This document shows positions 48,501-57,200 of a stretch of 60,000 nt of DNA, one piece after another. The number at the start of each line of letters is the position of its first letter. Position 1 is the stretch's first letter. The stretch is from Branchiostoma floridae (lineage: Eukaryota; Chordata; Leptocardii; Amphioxiformes; Branchiostomatidae). The notes beneath the pieces are model-generated. The model was not told where the DNA came from. It saw only the letters and a list, made by a program, of their open reading frames with translations, and ran no database searches. The stretch covers positions 7,916,012 to 7,976,011 of the forward strand of contig NC_049996.1 of the NCBI RefSeq assembly GCF_000003815.2, in the 5' to 3' direction. The translations under genes were made by a program, and so were the position numbers.

Positions 48501-51500
48501 TGACAAATATACATACTTACAACAAATATACTTACTTACAACAAATATACTTACTCACTTACTCCGGAGTATACTCCGGAGCAGTATTTTTACTCCGGAG
48601 CAGTGTTTTTACTCCTGAGCAACACGTATAGTTACTCCAAAGCAATCTTTCACTGCATGTACATATAGCCGGTATATGTCCGTACATACATGACAATTAT
48701 ACTGTCTTACAACTAATATGCTTACTCACTTACTCCGGAGCATACTCCGGAGCAGTGTTTTTACTCCGGAACAACACGTATAGCAACTCCAAAGCAAGGA
48801 TTCACTTCACGTACATATACATGGTATATTTTCGTACGTAAAACTAACCTGTACGATAAAACTAGATAAAATAACGAAAAAAGGAAGGCCTCCCGGCGTT
48901 TAGCCTTACGGCCAGGGCAAGTAAGGGCATGTCTCACGAGAGGGGGGTGGGGGTGGTGTTGGGGGGGGGGGGTGTAAGAATTTCCTCGGTGGGTAGGAAG
49001 GTCGACCTGAGCCTTGGTTCAACCAAAAAAAAATAGATAGATTAAAGAAAAAGGCGTAGAGCCTTACAACCAGGCCAAATAAGGGCATGTCTCTCATGAT
49101 TGGAGGGGGGGGGGGTCATTCGGGGGTGTCATAGTTACCTTGGTGGGTCAAAAGGTCGACTTGACCCCTCTTTCACCCCTACCCAGAGCTCAGCAAATAC
49201 CCCTAGATTTTGCCGTCAGACGATTACCTCTGACCTGCTCCATCTTGCTCCAGAATAACATTAGTCAGCGTGCTGACTACATACTACTGGTGTGTCCAAA
49301 GTAATACCGTCGGTTTTATAACGAAATTATTTCAAATCTAATAAGATGAACTTAAGCTAAGAGATAAAGGCATTGTACATTTTTTCTTGTAAATTTGTAA
49401 CATTACATTTGTTTTTCAGGTTTTTATGAGTGATGAAGTTAGTTTCAAGATAACCGCACCATTGCGAGCCAGTACGGGCGACGCGCGTGCTCCGAAGATA
49501 ACCGTAAGGCAGCTATACGTAAGGCAGCTATACGTATACGCAGCTCGTGTAAGTATGGCCTGCATACAATAATGATATTATGTATTTAATTTTTTTTTCT
49601 CATAAGATACAAACAAAAAGGATACCAATACATATGCAATTATAAAACAAACGACATAAATACCTCTGTGTCCAGATTGTTGGGTTGAACCAGTCGTGTA
49701 CATATTGTTTGCAGCCAATCCGATCACATTACCGCCTACAGTGACGGAAAATGTGTTCCCTGCTTCTATGTCAACAAAATGGTCACCACCTTTCTTTGAA
49801 GCGCCAATCCGCCTGAGGGTGTTGTTAGCATCCCTTTTGTCGGTAGTCGATACTTGTTTGGTATTTCCAATACCTGTGACAAAAGAAGAATGTTTTACTC
49901 TAGAGTTTTGTCTCATTTGCTAAATCATGCCTAAATATTAATGTACATTCTCAACGTGAAAGTAATTACAAATAGCGAATTTTACTACTTTCTAAACATC
50001 TTAAGGAACCACGTTCACTATTACGGGTTTTGTATTTAATATAAATAAATAAATGTAATGTAAAGGGCAATAAACAGACCAGCGTCCAACATTATGAATT
50101 GGTTCTAGTGATTTTTCTTAAAGACGTAACATTTTAAGACACACTGTGTAATATTGCCTACCATATTTAAAACCTCACTTTAACGAAACCGACTTAAAAG
50201 AGATTTCAAAATTAATTCTTTTTTTAATAGTAGTTAGTACTAGTAGTTGTAGCAGTTGTGGTAGTAAGGAAACTTCTGCTTATCCCTGACATATTCTGAC
50301 GATATCTTGACCATGCTTTACTGTAAGTTGAAACAAGGCGCTATGTTTATCTTTTTTTTAAATATATCACGTACTGAATTGCAATATTCCCTTAGTGTCT
50401 AAAAGCTAAGCTCACGAAAACAACAACAGCTAAACATTGTCACGTGGGGAGGTTCGTTTGTGTTTTGCGTGCTTCGAGTCGGAGGGATGGGCGTACCGGT
50501 GGGTTCCACATTTTACTTTGATTCTCGTGGCTTATGTAGTGACGTTACTAGTAGTAGATTTTCAGTGTAGAAGAAGTCCTAAGGACAAAAAAAATCGTCG
50601 GCTGCTTCTTACTTCACTGTAGTAAGGTTTGAAGCAGTGCTCAGTTTGTCGCTCTCAGCTAGTCAGGTCTTCAAAAAATAAACAATTGACAGGGAGGGCG
50701 GTGATACAATTATGTTTTGCTTTGCTGGGGAAGTTTTGATGTTATCTTTGTAGTGATGGGTAAACGTTTCTGGCACACAGGTGTGGTCTTAGAATGTTCT
50801 TCCTTTTAATATGGTACCGATGGTCCTACTGTGGAATGAAATGTTGCCTCGAGCTCTAAAAAACGTCAAACAGCGTTCAAAAGGGTTTGATTTTTCCTAA
50901 AAGCATGCGCCCAGAACCAAGCTACCCACCACCCCCAAGCTCGGCAATCATTGGGCTTTTGGACGAAAACAGCTTCCCCTCCCTATGTCGGGAATTTTCA
51001 AGCTTGAGGTAGCACTGGTCTAAAATGAACCCGATCTACACATTGTATGATCAAAATACTGGATTATTGATTTTCTGTGCGCTCACCTCATCGTGCCATG
51101 ATACGTCAGGATTACTAGTAGTTTTGTAGTAACTAAAGATGGAGCAATGGCAGTAGTAGAAGTCGTAGTGGAAGCTTTAGTTATAGTTCTCGTGAAAGCA
51201 ACACGGAAAGACATAAAATGGATTGAAACGCCCAAGTTCCTCCACGACATGTTACTGTATTTTGATATGTGGACAATAATATATAGTAGTTTTTAAAAGT
51301 AGATATAATTCTAATTTGCGTCTGTGTGTCATTCAGTCTATACAGACTATGAATTCTACGCAAGCTTTTATTACATCGCTTACAAGGGCAGCTTGAAAGC
51401 TTAAGCATTGTGGAAAAAAAGCTGTTAAAATATTACAACAAATTAAACAAAAACCTACCTGCAGGCAAATCGTGTGTAGTAGTTGGTACTCCATCGGGAG

Positions 51501-51534
51501 CCACCTGACGTTGCTCTTCTCCTTCTGCTCTCAT
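36393..51534 (-). CDS. Eight-exon type II transmembrane C-type lectin receptor
   Basis: Assembled by eye from paired splice sites with consistent phases. Exons: 51534-51459, 49873-49664, 43496-43278, 41114-40963, 40709-40389, 40108-40036, 37217-36931, 36551-36393. The product is 498 residues. Residues 1-184 are cytoplasmic, with Tyr116 (YHNI), Tyr142 (YKVQ) and NPTY 154-157. A membrane helix spans about 185-206. A Thr-rich stalk spans 220-350. A long-form C-type lectin domain spans 357-493. The domain binds ligand outside the cell, while the tail could dock PTB/SH2 adaptors or endocytic factors (family knowledge, not shown here). Alternative exons cannot be excluded. The gene spans 15 kb and its introns hold several transposons. 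Confidence 0.82.
36931..37217 (-). CDS. Lectin receptor exon 7 (C-type lectin domain, first two thirds)
   Basis: The acceptor is ...cctccactgttttag and the donor TACAAA/GTGAGT; 287 bases, phase 1 to 0, residues 351-446. It contains Cys357 and Cys368 (the extra disulfide of long-form domains), Cys385, the FWIGLRD core motif (417-423) and the HWLWEDG strand. Confidence 0.88.
37633..38692 (-). mobile_element. 5'-truncated LINE: C-terminal reverse-transcriptase fragment
   Basis: The minus-strand ORF 38692-37658 (344 codons) contains SGVRQGCVLAP (41-51), YADD (85-88), the YLGS...D...RRLGIASAAF segment and a C-terminus ending in GRPRSRWED. The RT palm's first Asp box and the endonuclease are missing. 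A (TTGA)n-like tail lies at 37633-37647. It sits in intron 6 of the receptor, in the same orientation. The frame is intact but the piece is inactive. Confidence 0.85.
40036..40108 (-). CDS. Lectin receptor exon 6 (linker)
   Basis: 73 bases, phase 0 to 1. The acceptor is ...ttattatcctag and the donor GGAAAA/GTGAGT. It encodes FATSVMIRSKRLGNLNQDTS and TTRK. Its phase is exactly what is needed between exons 5 and 7, the main support for so short an exon. Confidence 0.68.
40389..40709 (-). CDS. Lectin receptor exon 5 (Thr-rich mucin-like stalk)
   Basis: The acceptor is ...tttctttacttag and the donor AAAGAG/GTAACA; 321 bases, phase 0 to 0, residues 220-326. It is dominated by TTT, AVTTT and PAVTT runs, about one third Thr, with NQSS and NLSS sites for N-glycosylation. 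Such stalks are usually O-glycosylated and hold the lectin head away from the membrane. Confidence 0.8.
40963..41114 (-). CDS. Lectin receptor exon 4 (membrane helix)
   Basis: The acceptor is ...ttttcgtag and the donor TATCAG/GTCAGT; 152 bases, phase 1 to 0. After QIWLFCASLHPHLLR comes the helix CVIIAVAVAALVASAVIIN. The Arg on its N-terminal side and the short polar KENKGK segment after it fit type II orientation, with the lectin domain outside. Confidence 0.82.
42430..43262. mobile_element. Second TTAA-type MITE, damaged and gapped
   Basis: From 42469 ('ggctaaaagtg') it parallels 2275 onward, with 'cctaaaatattgttggcaa' and 'caaaatccaagatggcggacaa'. The right end is a decayed version of the inverted repeat ending GGGGTTAA at 43262. 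The left end is lost in a G-rich run. It lies in intron 3 of the receptor. Confidence 0.65.
42996..43206. other. Assembly gap (211 N)
   Basis: A run of N inside the second TTAA MITE, flanked on the right by homopolymeric G and C tracts. It does not touch a predicted exon: exon 3 ends 72 bases away, at 43278. Confidence 1.
43278..43496 (-). CDS. Lectin receptor exon 3 (Tyr and NPxY motifs)
   Basis: The acceptor is ...ttttaaacag and the donor AAGAAAG/GTGCAT; 219 bases, phase 1 to 1. It encodes residues 96-168, an acidic segment with HVYHNI, SSYKVQ and LLNNPTYVPG. The frame is fixed by the neighbouring exons; the other minus-strand frames give an unrelated Thr-rich ORF or stops. Confidence 0.8.
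43497..44415. other. AT-rich intron sequence
   Basis: Part of intron 2 of the receptor. No repeat family or further exon is recognised. Confidence 0.5.
44418..45520. mobile_element. 'CCTCCATGAA' element, copy 1
   Basis: ACCTCCATGAAAA (44418-44430) and TTTTCATGGAGGT (45481-45493) form the ends, followed by 'atgaggtcgccgaactct'. A GT-rich stretch (44450-44505) and 'gatggactacgatgatatttggtatg' lie inside; the latter phrase recurs in varied form at 44823-44848 and 45112-45138. A second member, with a different interior, lies at 45953-46651. Non-coding. Confidence 0.6.
45953..46651. mobile_element. 'CCTCCATGAA' element, copy 2, nested in the left arm
   Basis: The right arm (about 48860-48880) shows the uninterrupted sequence (in reverse complement 'cgttattttatctag'). 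The left arm has about 0.7 kb inserted there, beginning ACCTCCATGAAATG (45955) and ending TTTCATGGAGGT (46621-46632) plus 'atgaggtccccgaactct'. No coding potential. Confidence 0.7.
46690..47165. repeat. Left-arm tandem units with CTCCGGAG palindromes
   Basis: Three units of about 150-190 bases, each with 'gtgaa-c-ttgctttggagta-ctatacgtg', then a cluster of CTCCGGAG or one-base variants, then 'gagtaagtatatttgttgtaag' and a 'catgta-gtacg' stretch. I count about seven perfect palindromes. Confidence 0.8.
47328..47963 (+). CDS. C2H2 zinc-finger, acidic, transposon-encoded protein of unknown function
   Basis: ATG at 47328 (chosen because the finger starts two residues later; an upstream in-frame ATG at 47277 gives 17 more) opens 211 codons. 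A single classical finger, CX2CX12HX4H, spans residues 4-25 (CDIC...HMERKH). It is followed by about 110 residues very rich in Ser, Asp, Glu, Gly and Thr. A C-terminal domain (about 150-211, with 'AGKKFYLIEFAALLRYSNEI') is predicted ordered. I do not recognise the family. It is the only ORF in the unique centre of the inverted-repeat element, so it may bind the arms or be cargo. It could also be a first exon. Confidence 0.65.
   Translation: MPHVCDICDREFDRAFNLERHMERKHRDKSGVASGEVVVDAETGSYRERDVFDASDVSSEHDTDTVGSEDSMASQDEESFSDAKSVLGSEQGDSTSETDSAQSGSESDTGTDVSSGTVSSDDSERTGYDSGYHSGDDEEWTLYRDWSIALPHQPGDVPQSVIKQTKRAGKKFYLIEFAALLRYSNEIEYGKKWVSEQTLMKKIWLPRPEVM
48176..48835. repeat. Right-arm tandem units with CTCCGGAG palindromes
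   Basis: Four inverted units corresponding to the left-arm units, clusters near 48200, 48370, 48560 and 48739. I count about thirteen perfect CTCCGGAG sites. One more unit than the left arm explains most of the arm-length difference. Confidence 0.8.
49295..49663. other. Intron 2 remainder next to exon 2
   Basis: A short direct repeat 'aaggcagctatacgt' occurs twice at about 49505-49535. No exon is recognised. Confidence 0.4.
49664..49873 (-). CDS. Lectin receptor exon 2 (cytoplasmic, Gly/Val/Asn segment)
   Basis: The acceptor is ...ttttgtcacag and the donor CACAGAG/GTATTT; 210 bases, phase 1 to 1. It encodes residues 26-95. Residues 67-78 (FSVTVGGNVIGL) alternate small and beta-branched residues with Gly/Asn, unlike the charged surroundings. 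One Tyr lies at residue 84. Confidence 0.78.
49874..51458. other. Intron 1 of the lectin receptor
   Basis: AT-rich. A Tag/Gtag-rich degenerate stretch lies at 50228-50268. No exon with splice signals in phase is seen. Confidence 0.45.
51459..51534 (-). CDS. Lectin receptor exon 1 (start codon, cytoplasmic)
   Basis: ATG at 51534-51532 opens 25 codons (MRAEGEEQRQ... ending DLPA), then one base, then donor GCAG/GTAGGT, phase 1. It joins in frame to exon 2 (GGT, Gly). There is no upstream in-frame Met in the neighbouring sequence. The context is acidic and polar, as expected for a cytosolic N-terminus. Confidence 0.75.
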
Positions 51535-53760
51535 CGTCTGTTTGATACCGGAGGAACCAGAAAGGTGTAATAAGTGGCGTGAGACTACGAGAGCTCTGCG
51601 CCAACGAGACCTAATATGTCTGGTGAAAAGCTCATAGGAATGAAAGTTTTATGAAATAATCATCTACAGCGACTAATAAGCTACAAAGCAGTTGTAAGAA
51701 ATGTCAAAACAGTTTGATATTTAAATAAAAACGGGCTAAATATCTGTATACTCCAAAATGAAGCAGATGATATTAAATGAATAATGTATTGTTACCTTCA
51801 CCAGAATGGCAAGGTTATGTTTTGGGTGTGGACGTCTGTCTGACCTCATTTCCGTAAATAATGAGAAGATATGAACGTGTTGACGGGGTCGTCATGATTT
51901 TTGCCACGTAGATAGCCTTAGTATAAAGACTTACATAATAAGATACTAAGTAAGCAAATTAACAGCTTATTTTCCTAATTAATGAGAAAAGTTTTATAAA
52001 TCTACTGCATTCAATAATTGGACTTTCAATGTTGTCATATATGTAACTGAGAAAGAGGGCATAGATTAAAGGTGTATGTTTGGGTCCCCTAGTAGCTTTT
52101 TTTTAAACAGCAGGCCAGGGGCTGGTTTAGTTTCAGATTTTGAAAGAGGATAAAATCAAGAAAGCATAGATAGATCATTATGATTTTTGGCATTCTGATA
52201 GCTTTAGTAATGCTTAATACAGTTCAATATTAATCATTCAAATTGGGATCTAATGGCGAAATTTTATAAAACCGAACCGCTCCATAAAGAGAAAGCCAAA
52301 GAAAGAATCAAGGGATTCTAATGATTTATAGTATTTAGGTACCTTAGACAATAATTGCTCAATGAAGGTCGATAAACTATAGGATAGTGTTATTTAACCT
52401 TACTGTGTGTAAAAATTACTTGCTAATTGAATTTGAAACAAAAAAAAAAAAGAATCACATTTGACGCCTTTAAAGTAATAACAGTTCAAGAAATACTAAG
52501 ACTTGAGATGGCCCGAATGCCATTGGCGGATTTCTTAAATAAAATTATGAACAAGAATATAGAATGTGAGTTGTAGAGGATGTAGATAAACATGAAGAAG
52601 TCAGCATCGGACACGGTGGATAAACAAGAAGAAAGAAGAATCTGCATGTAACCGAGACATGTACATGTGGCGTGTTTTTTTTTAATATGTTATACGCATA
52701 GCAATGAATCGCTCTTTGTATCATTTGTAATCAATGATGACTTGACAGTATAAAACATCATCAGTGTTGGTAAATGACAATAAAAAATGTACTTTTATGT
52801 CCAACACTAAATGTGTTATTTACCGAAATAATATGGAACTGTCTACTGGAGCTCCCGGTGCGTAAACACCTGGCTTAAGCCACACGTCGTAGGAGCAAGA
52901 TAATCTGTCTGTGTCGCCAATTTTATGTTTAGTGTAGGAAGATGAGCTGGATGTACACAGCTTCCAATTCTCTTGCAAATGTAGAATTTGCAGATGTGCA
53001 GAACTTGGTCCAAAGCATTTAGTGAAGGCTATAGAATTGTTTTTAATAAACGGGCTTATGTGTTAGACCGCGTCGTAAATAATACTTTAATAAACATGCA
53101 AACGCCTCTCTCTTTCCTGCCCTCTGTCTGCAATTGTGTGTGTGTGTTTGAACGTTAAGCAACCGGGTAAACAATATTCGAATCCGCGTCAGGAAGTAAA
53201 TATCCGTTTTTATCCAGCTGTAGCGTGGTATTTAAGAGGTTGTGTTTGTGTGTGTTTGTGAACATAAGGCCATGTTTATTTTATTATATGAATGAAATCC
53301 TATAGGAACCCCAAAACTGATGAGAGAGCGCAATTAAGAAAAGGTTTGGTCAAAATAAACAATTGGCTCTGACTGAAAGTTAATGAAATCTAAGTAGTCA
53401 GGAAGATTGAACATAGGATGAAATGCCAACAATTGAGTGTATGTATTGATTTCTTAGTTTACCAACATGTAGACAATAAATTTTGTTGTCGCCCATGACC
53501 TTGTATAAGTGCCCGCTTGATAAAACACAATTGTTTTTGTAAACATAAAAATCATTTTTTAAGCAGCCTTGCTATATTATTTTGACGGATTGATAGTACA
53601 TAGTAGTAGAATCCCTTGGGACTTGCTATTAGTTACTCTATCTTTGAACTGTTTATTTCTCGCGAATTCACAGAAACTTTGAGAGCAATACACGTGTAGT
53701 AATGACAGGAGAAACAGTTTCAACAATGAACGCAACAGGTCCTGGAATGTGCAAAATGCA
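51535..53760. other. Upstream of the lectin receptor, no further gene seen
   Basis: The promoter of the receptor should lie just right of 51534, but no convincing TATA box stands out. From about 51795 ('ttaccttcaccagaatggcaagg') a degenerate repeat related in style to the CCTCCATGAA elements extends to about 52400. Confidence 0.35.
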
Positions 53761-53764
53761 GCTT

Positions 53765-54090
53765 GTTTGACTGAGGACCGATAGGTTTCGAGATCGAAGC
53801 CTGCCATGTCAACGAACCTGTGCCCTTGGGAAAGGCACTTTAAATGGAGGTCCCGTATTTGAGAAGATCCACACCCGACGCACGTCAAAGAACCCGCCGC
53901 ACTTATCGGAAAGAGTCGGGGACCTTCCTGGTGTAGGTGGACCAAACCATTCCGGCCAAAAATGGGTAGGGAATTTCCCGAGCAGCCTAATGCTACGCCT
54001 AATGAGTCAGTGAAGTCAAGCTTGCCTTAGCTTGATGTTTCTGCCTTAGGGAAAAGAGATGCTGCTACAGTTATCGCTAACGGCCGCTCT
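53765..54090 (+). repeat. SINE-like element
   Basis: A B-box-like 'ggtttcgagatcgaa' (53786-53800) precedes 'gtgcccttgggaaaggcacttta', the body signature shared with the SINEs at 6110 and 18010. The distal part contains 'gggtagggaatttcccgag' and 'agatgctgctacagtta'; the latter also occurs at about 1278, next to the first SINE. Confidence 0.5.
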
Positions 54091-54159
54091 TATCTTCTTA
54101 TGGGTAATATCAGGCCCTACGAAACTGATCTGAAAAAAAAAAAGCCCGGTTGCTAATTC

Positions 54160-55200
54160 ATGGTTCAGTACGGAACGTGCTAAAATGTGACGGATTAATA
54201 TTAATGGTTGTTAGTTCTGGGAAGATACGACTTTTTTTTTTCGGAAAATCCTTGTTGTTCTGAAAAATTCCTTGTGCTGTAAAACTAGAATAAGAACATC
54301 TAAAGCTAAACAGACATTAGAAGTGAACAAACGTAGCTTGTGGGCATGTCCAGTCAGAGTAAAATTACACGTTTGCATCTGTTGAATAGCTTTAAACATT
54401 ACCTTATATGTATATAGTTGCATATTTAATCAGCAAACCGGTTTAGAGCTAATCTGCGGTCTGAAGAAAGAGGGGGGGGGGGCAAAAGCTCAAATATTGA
54501 TTTCTTTTATAACAGTATCTGTATTCTATATATTTCCGGTATAACCGCCTTTCGGCTTCACATACCAGCTTTGGCGCCACACACCCAACGACTTGTTAAC
54601 ATACCTTTTGCGCATCTAGCTGCTACCCAACACAAATGCCTCTACTGTGCTTTGTGATAACAACTTTTACTCCACTATAACTCTGTAAAAATGCGATTTT
54701 TGAACACATCAATCGTTACTATGGAAACAAACAACTAAAGCTTAACGGACATTTAAAGTGGTTTAGCGTAACTTCTGGGCATGCCCAGACAGGGTAATAT
54801 CACACGTTTGCATCTGTAGAATAACTTCAGACATTACCTAGTAGTAACATGCATCTTGCTGCGCATTTCATCAATAAACCGGTTATGAATTTTTCTGCAG
54901 TCTGCGAAAAGGGGAAAAAAGCCCAAATGTTGATTTATTTCGCAACATCAACTTTATCTGAATTTATATAGCCGCAGCTTGTAATATTAAATGAACGGCC
55001 CGTCACATCTAACTTTTGCACAACTACCTGCAAATGTTCTCTAAAACTGCCCAGCGATGATGCCTCTACAGTGATTAGTTTCACACATATTATGTAAAAG
55101 AAAATAACAACTAAAACTAACCAGACAGTGGGAGTGATCAAACGTATCTTGTGGGCATGCCCAGTTTGGGTAAAATCACAGGTTTGCATCTATTGGTCAA
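54160..55200. repeat. Tandem chimera of opposite-strand pieces of the 2A-type LINE
   Basis: Plus-strand pieces at about 54305-54380, 54740-54810 and 55110-55190 match LINE bases 22465-22550 ('aaacagacat...gtgggcatgccca'). Minus-strand pieces at about 54540-54650 and 54975-55075 match the LINE 3' end (22920-23090). The order plus piece, spacer with 'aaaccggtt', minus piece repeats about every 430 bases. Confidence 0.6.
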
Positions 55201-55999
55201 CCGTATGGAGGACCCCAGACATAAAGTAGAGTTTTAAACAGTTATTGTATAAGCTATATTTAAAAGTTTGTGTCTGGTTCTTTGAGTGTCCATCAAATTA
55301 TGTATCATTAAAAATATAATATCAGTGAATTCCAATAAAAGAAGAGGTATCCCTTATCATTGCTACTAAGCAATAAGTTATTATTGCCTAGAAGAGCAAA
55401 ACACCGACAGTTTGGGAAAATATAGTATTTTATTGTAAAACAGTTTTTCGACATTCTGTCCATGTAACAATAATCAGCACTGATAGCCTATGCTAAGTAA
55501 TTAAGATACAATATATTGACAGAATGTACAGAAGGAACCTCCAAAAATGATCGTTGCTGAGAGGCGAATAAAAGTTTTCTGTATGAATGTGTTAAAGTGA
55601 CATACTATGGCGCATAATCAATTGATAAATGTTCAGAAAAATTCTATCTTTTGCTATAAGTATTATTCTGGCATCAACATTATTAGAAATTCATAAGAAA
55701 AAAGGTAGATTAAGTGGAGTATGGAAGATTTTAAGAGCAAAAGATTACTCCTCAATTTCTGCATAAATTCTAATAATAGTCATTACAAGCTGACATCAAA
55801 GTATTTCTAAAGATTGGTGAAACAGTAAGTAATGGGTAATGACGAAAATAACCATTAAAATATGTTAATGAGCAAAACGAAATGGGGTTCCAAAAGACCA
55901 GATTTGTCGTAAAATGTATACCGGTCAAATCAGGGTTGAACATATATACCTAACATGTATCTACTGCGCTGCAGATTATTACATCTTGATTGTTTCCAG
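55201..55999. other. AT-rich, no feature seen
   Basis: No exon, repeat or ORF of interest recognised. Confidence 0.4.
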
Positions 56000-56155
56000 T
56001 TTATCCTCCCCTTTCTTTGTATACGGGTCCCATAATATTCAAGATTTAGCCTTACCAGTGACGTGTGATTTTTCGATGACTGGGCATGCCCACAACTTAC
56101 GTTTAATCACTCACAATGTCTGTTTAGCGACAGTGTTATTCTGTTAACATGATTA
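56000..56155 (-). pseudogene. Decayed minus-strand fragment of the 2A-type LINE
   Basis: The reverse complement matches LINE bases about 22470-22615, including the 'gtgggcatgcccag' region and 'gggacccgtatacaaagaaag'. Frames are broken. Confidence 0.6.
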
Positions 56156-56944
56156 AAAAATTCATATTTTCCCAGAAGTATCGCTGGTATTAATTTTTCT
56201 TTTCATCTTGGATTGTCTACCTATAGCTAAAATATGATTGCGTAGGCTGGACTGGCTTTAAGTTGGCAGGTATCGTCGCTGTTGTCACTCTGTCACTTGA
56301 AAAAAGAAGAGTACAACGGGGAAGAGTTGTGTCAATATTGGTTGAAACATACGGTAGAGATAAAAAAAGTTATTCATACACTCGCGTAACCTGAAATGCA
56401 AGATAGCATCAGTACAGGTCAGTTTACTCCATTTTGTTTTAGTTTTTAAGCTTCTATTGGACATACAAGCGTATCAAATGTTGTAATTATGCTATGTTTG
56501 TCTGGTTGGATTGTTGTGTGGTTTGATGAACAAAGGTTCTTTTGTCCTGAGAGCATATTCCTGGATAGATAGATGAAATTATGTGTGTCTTTGTAAGAAA
56601 TTTTTACTAGATTTAAGTCCATCGGTCAAAATATGGAAAGCAAAATATCTTACATTTGCGATTTGGCCTACAAGTGAGATACTCCATTTGCCCACAATAT
56701 GGTTTGCTTGTGCGTTTATTTTACTTAAACGTTAGACTTAGGTCAAACACCTGAAATGTACATATGTGTATACTTTAGCCAACAGGAATAAATGCAGAGT
56801 TTTCCCGTCAGCTAGGTATTTTAGAAACCAAAAAAGGCCTCAAACATTAATGTTCCAAAAAAAGGAAAAATTACAGCTTAGTGCATGAATATGTCTCAAG
56901 CACTAAATATTACATCATTTGTCGTTCAAAAAGGCAGTAGAATC

Positions 56945-56946
<2 letters not shown>

Positions 56947-57008
<62 letters not shown>

Positions 57009-57200
57009 GTGTTAGTTATTGATTTCATTGATCATACATCTTTTTTGTATTATCATAACATATGTGTTAGTGTTGTTTCTTTGTTATTAACTGATTTCAT
57101 TGATCATTCATCTTTTTTGTATTAATGTAACATGTGGTTGTGTTAGTTTACTTTCTTTGTTATTCATGAATTTCATTGATCATGCATCTTGTGTAGTATA
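56947..57200. repeat. (TA)n microsatellite followed by three units of a 75-80 bp tandem repeat
   Basis: The TA tract runs from 56947 to about 57004. Then 'tgatttcattgatcat-catctt' recurs at about 57021, 57091 and 57166 with 'gtgttag' spacers. Confidence 0.8.

Larger units (their letters stand above)
45539..49288. mobile_element. 3.75-kb element with long inverted repeats, 6-bp duplication and Polinton-like ends
   Basis: The left end AGTAGTATGTAGTCAGCACG (45539) is matched by the reverse complement ending ACTACT at 49288. GGTGTG flanks both sides (45533-45538, 49289-49294). Inverted arms are about 0.9 kb (left, excluding a nested insert) and 1.1 kb (right). Six-base duplications, AG/CT ends and long inverted repeats are the hallmarks of Polinton/Maverick elements. 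None of their integrase, polymerase, ATPase or capsid genes is here. One zinc-finger ORF lies in the 1-kb centre. It is probably a non-autonomous derivative, or an unrelated family. It sits in intron 2 of the receptor. Confidence 0.75.
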
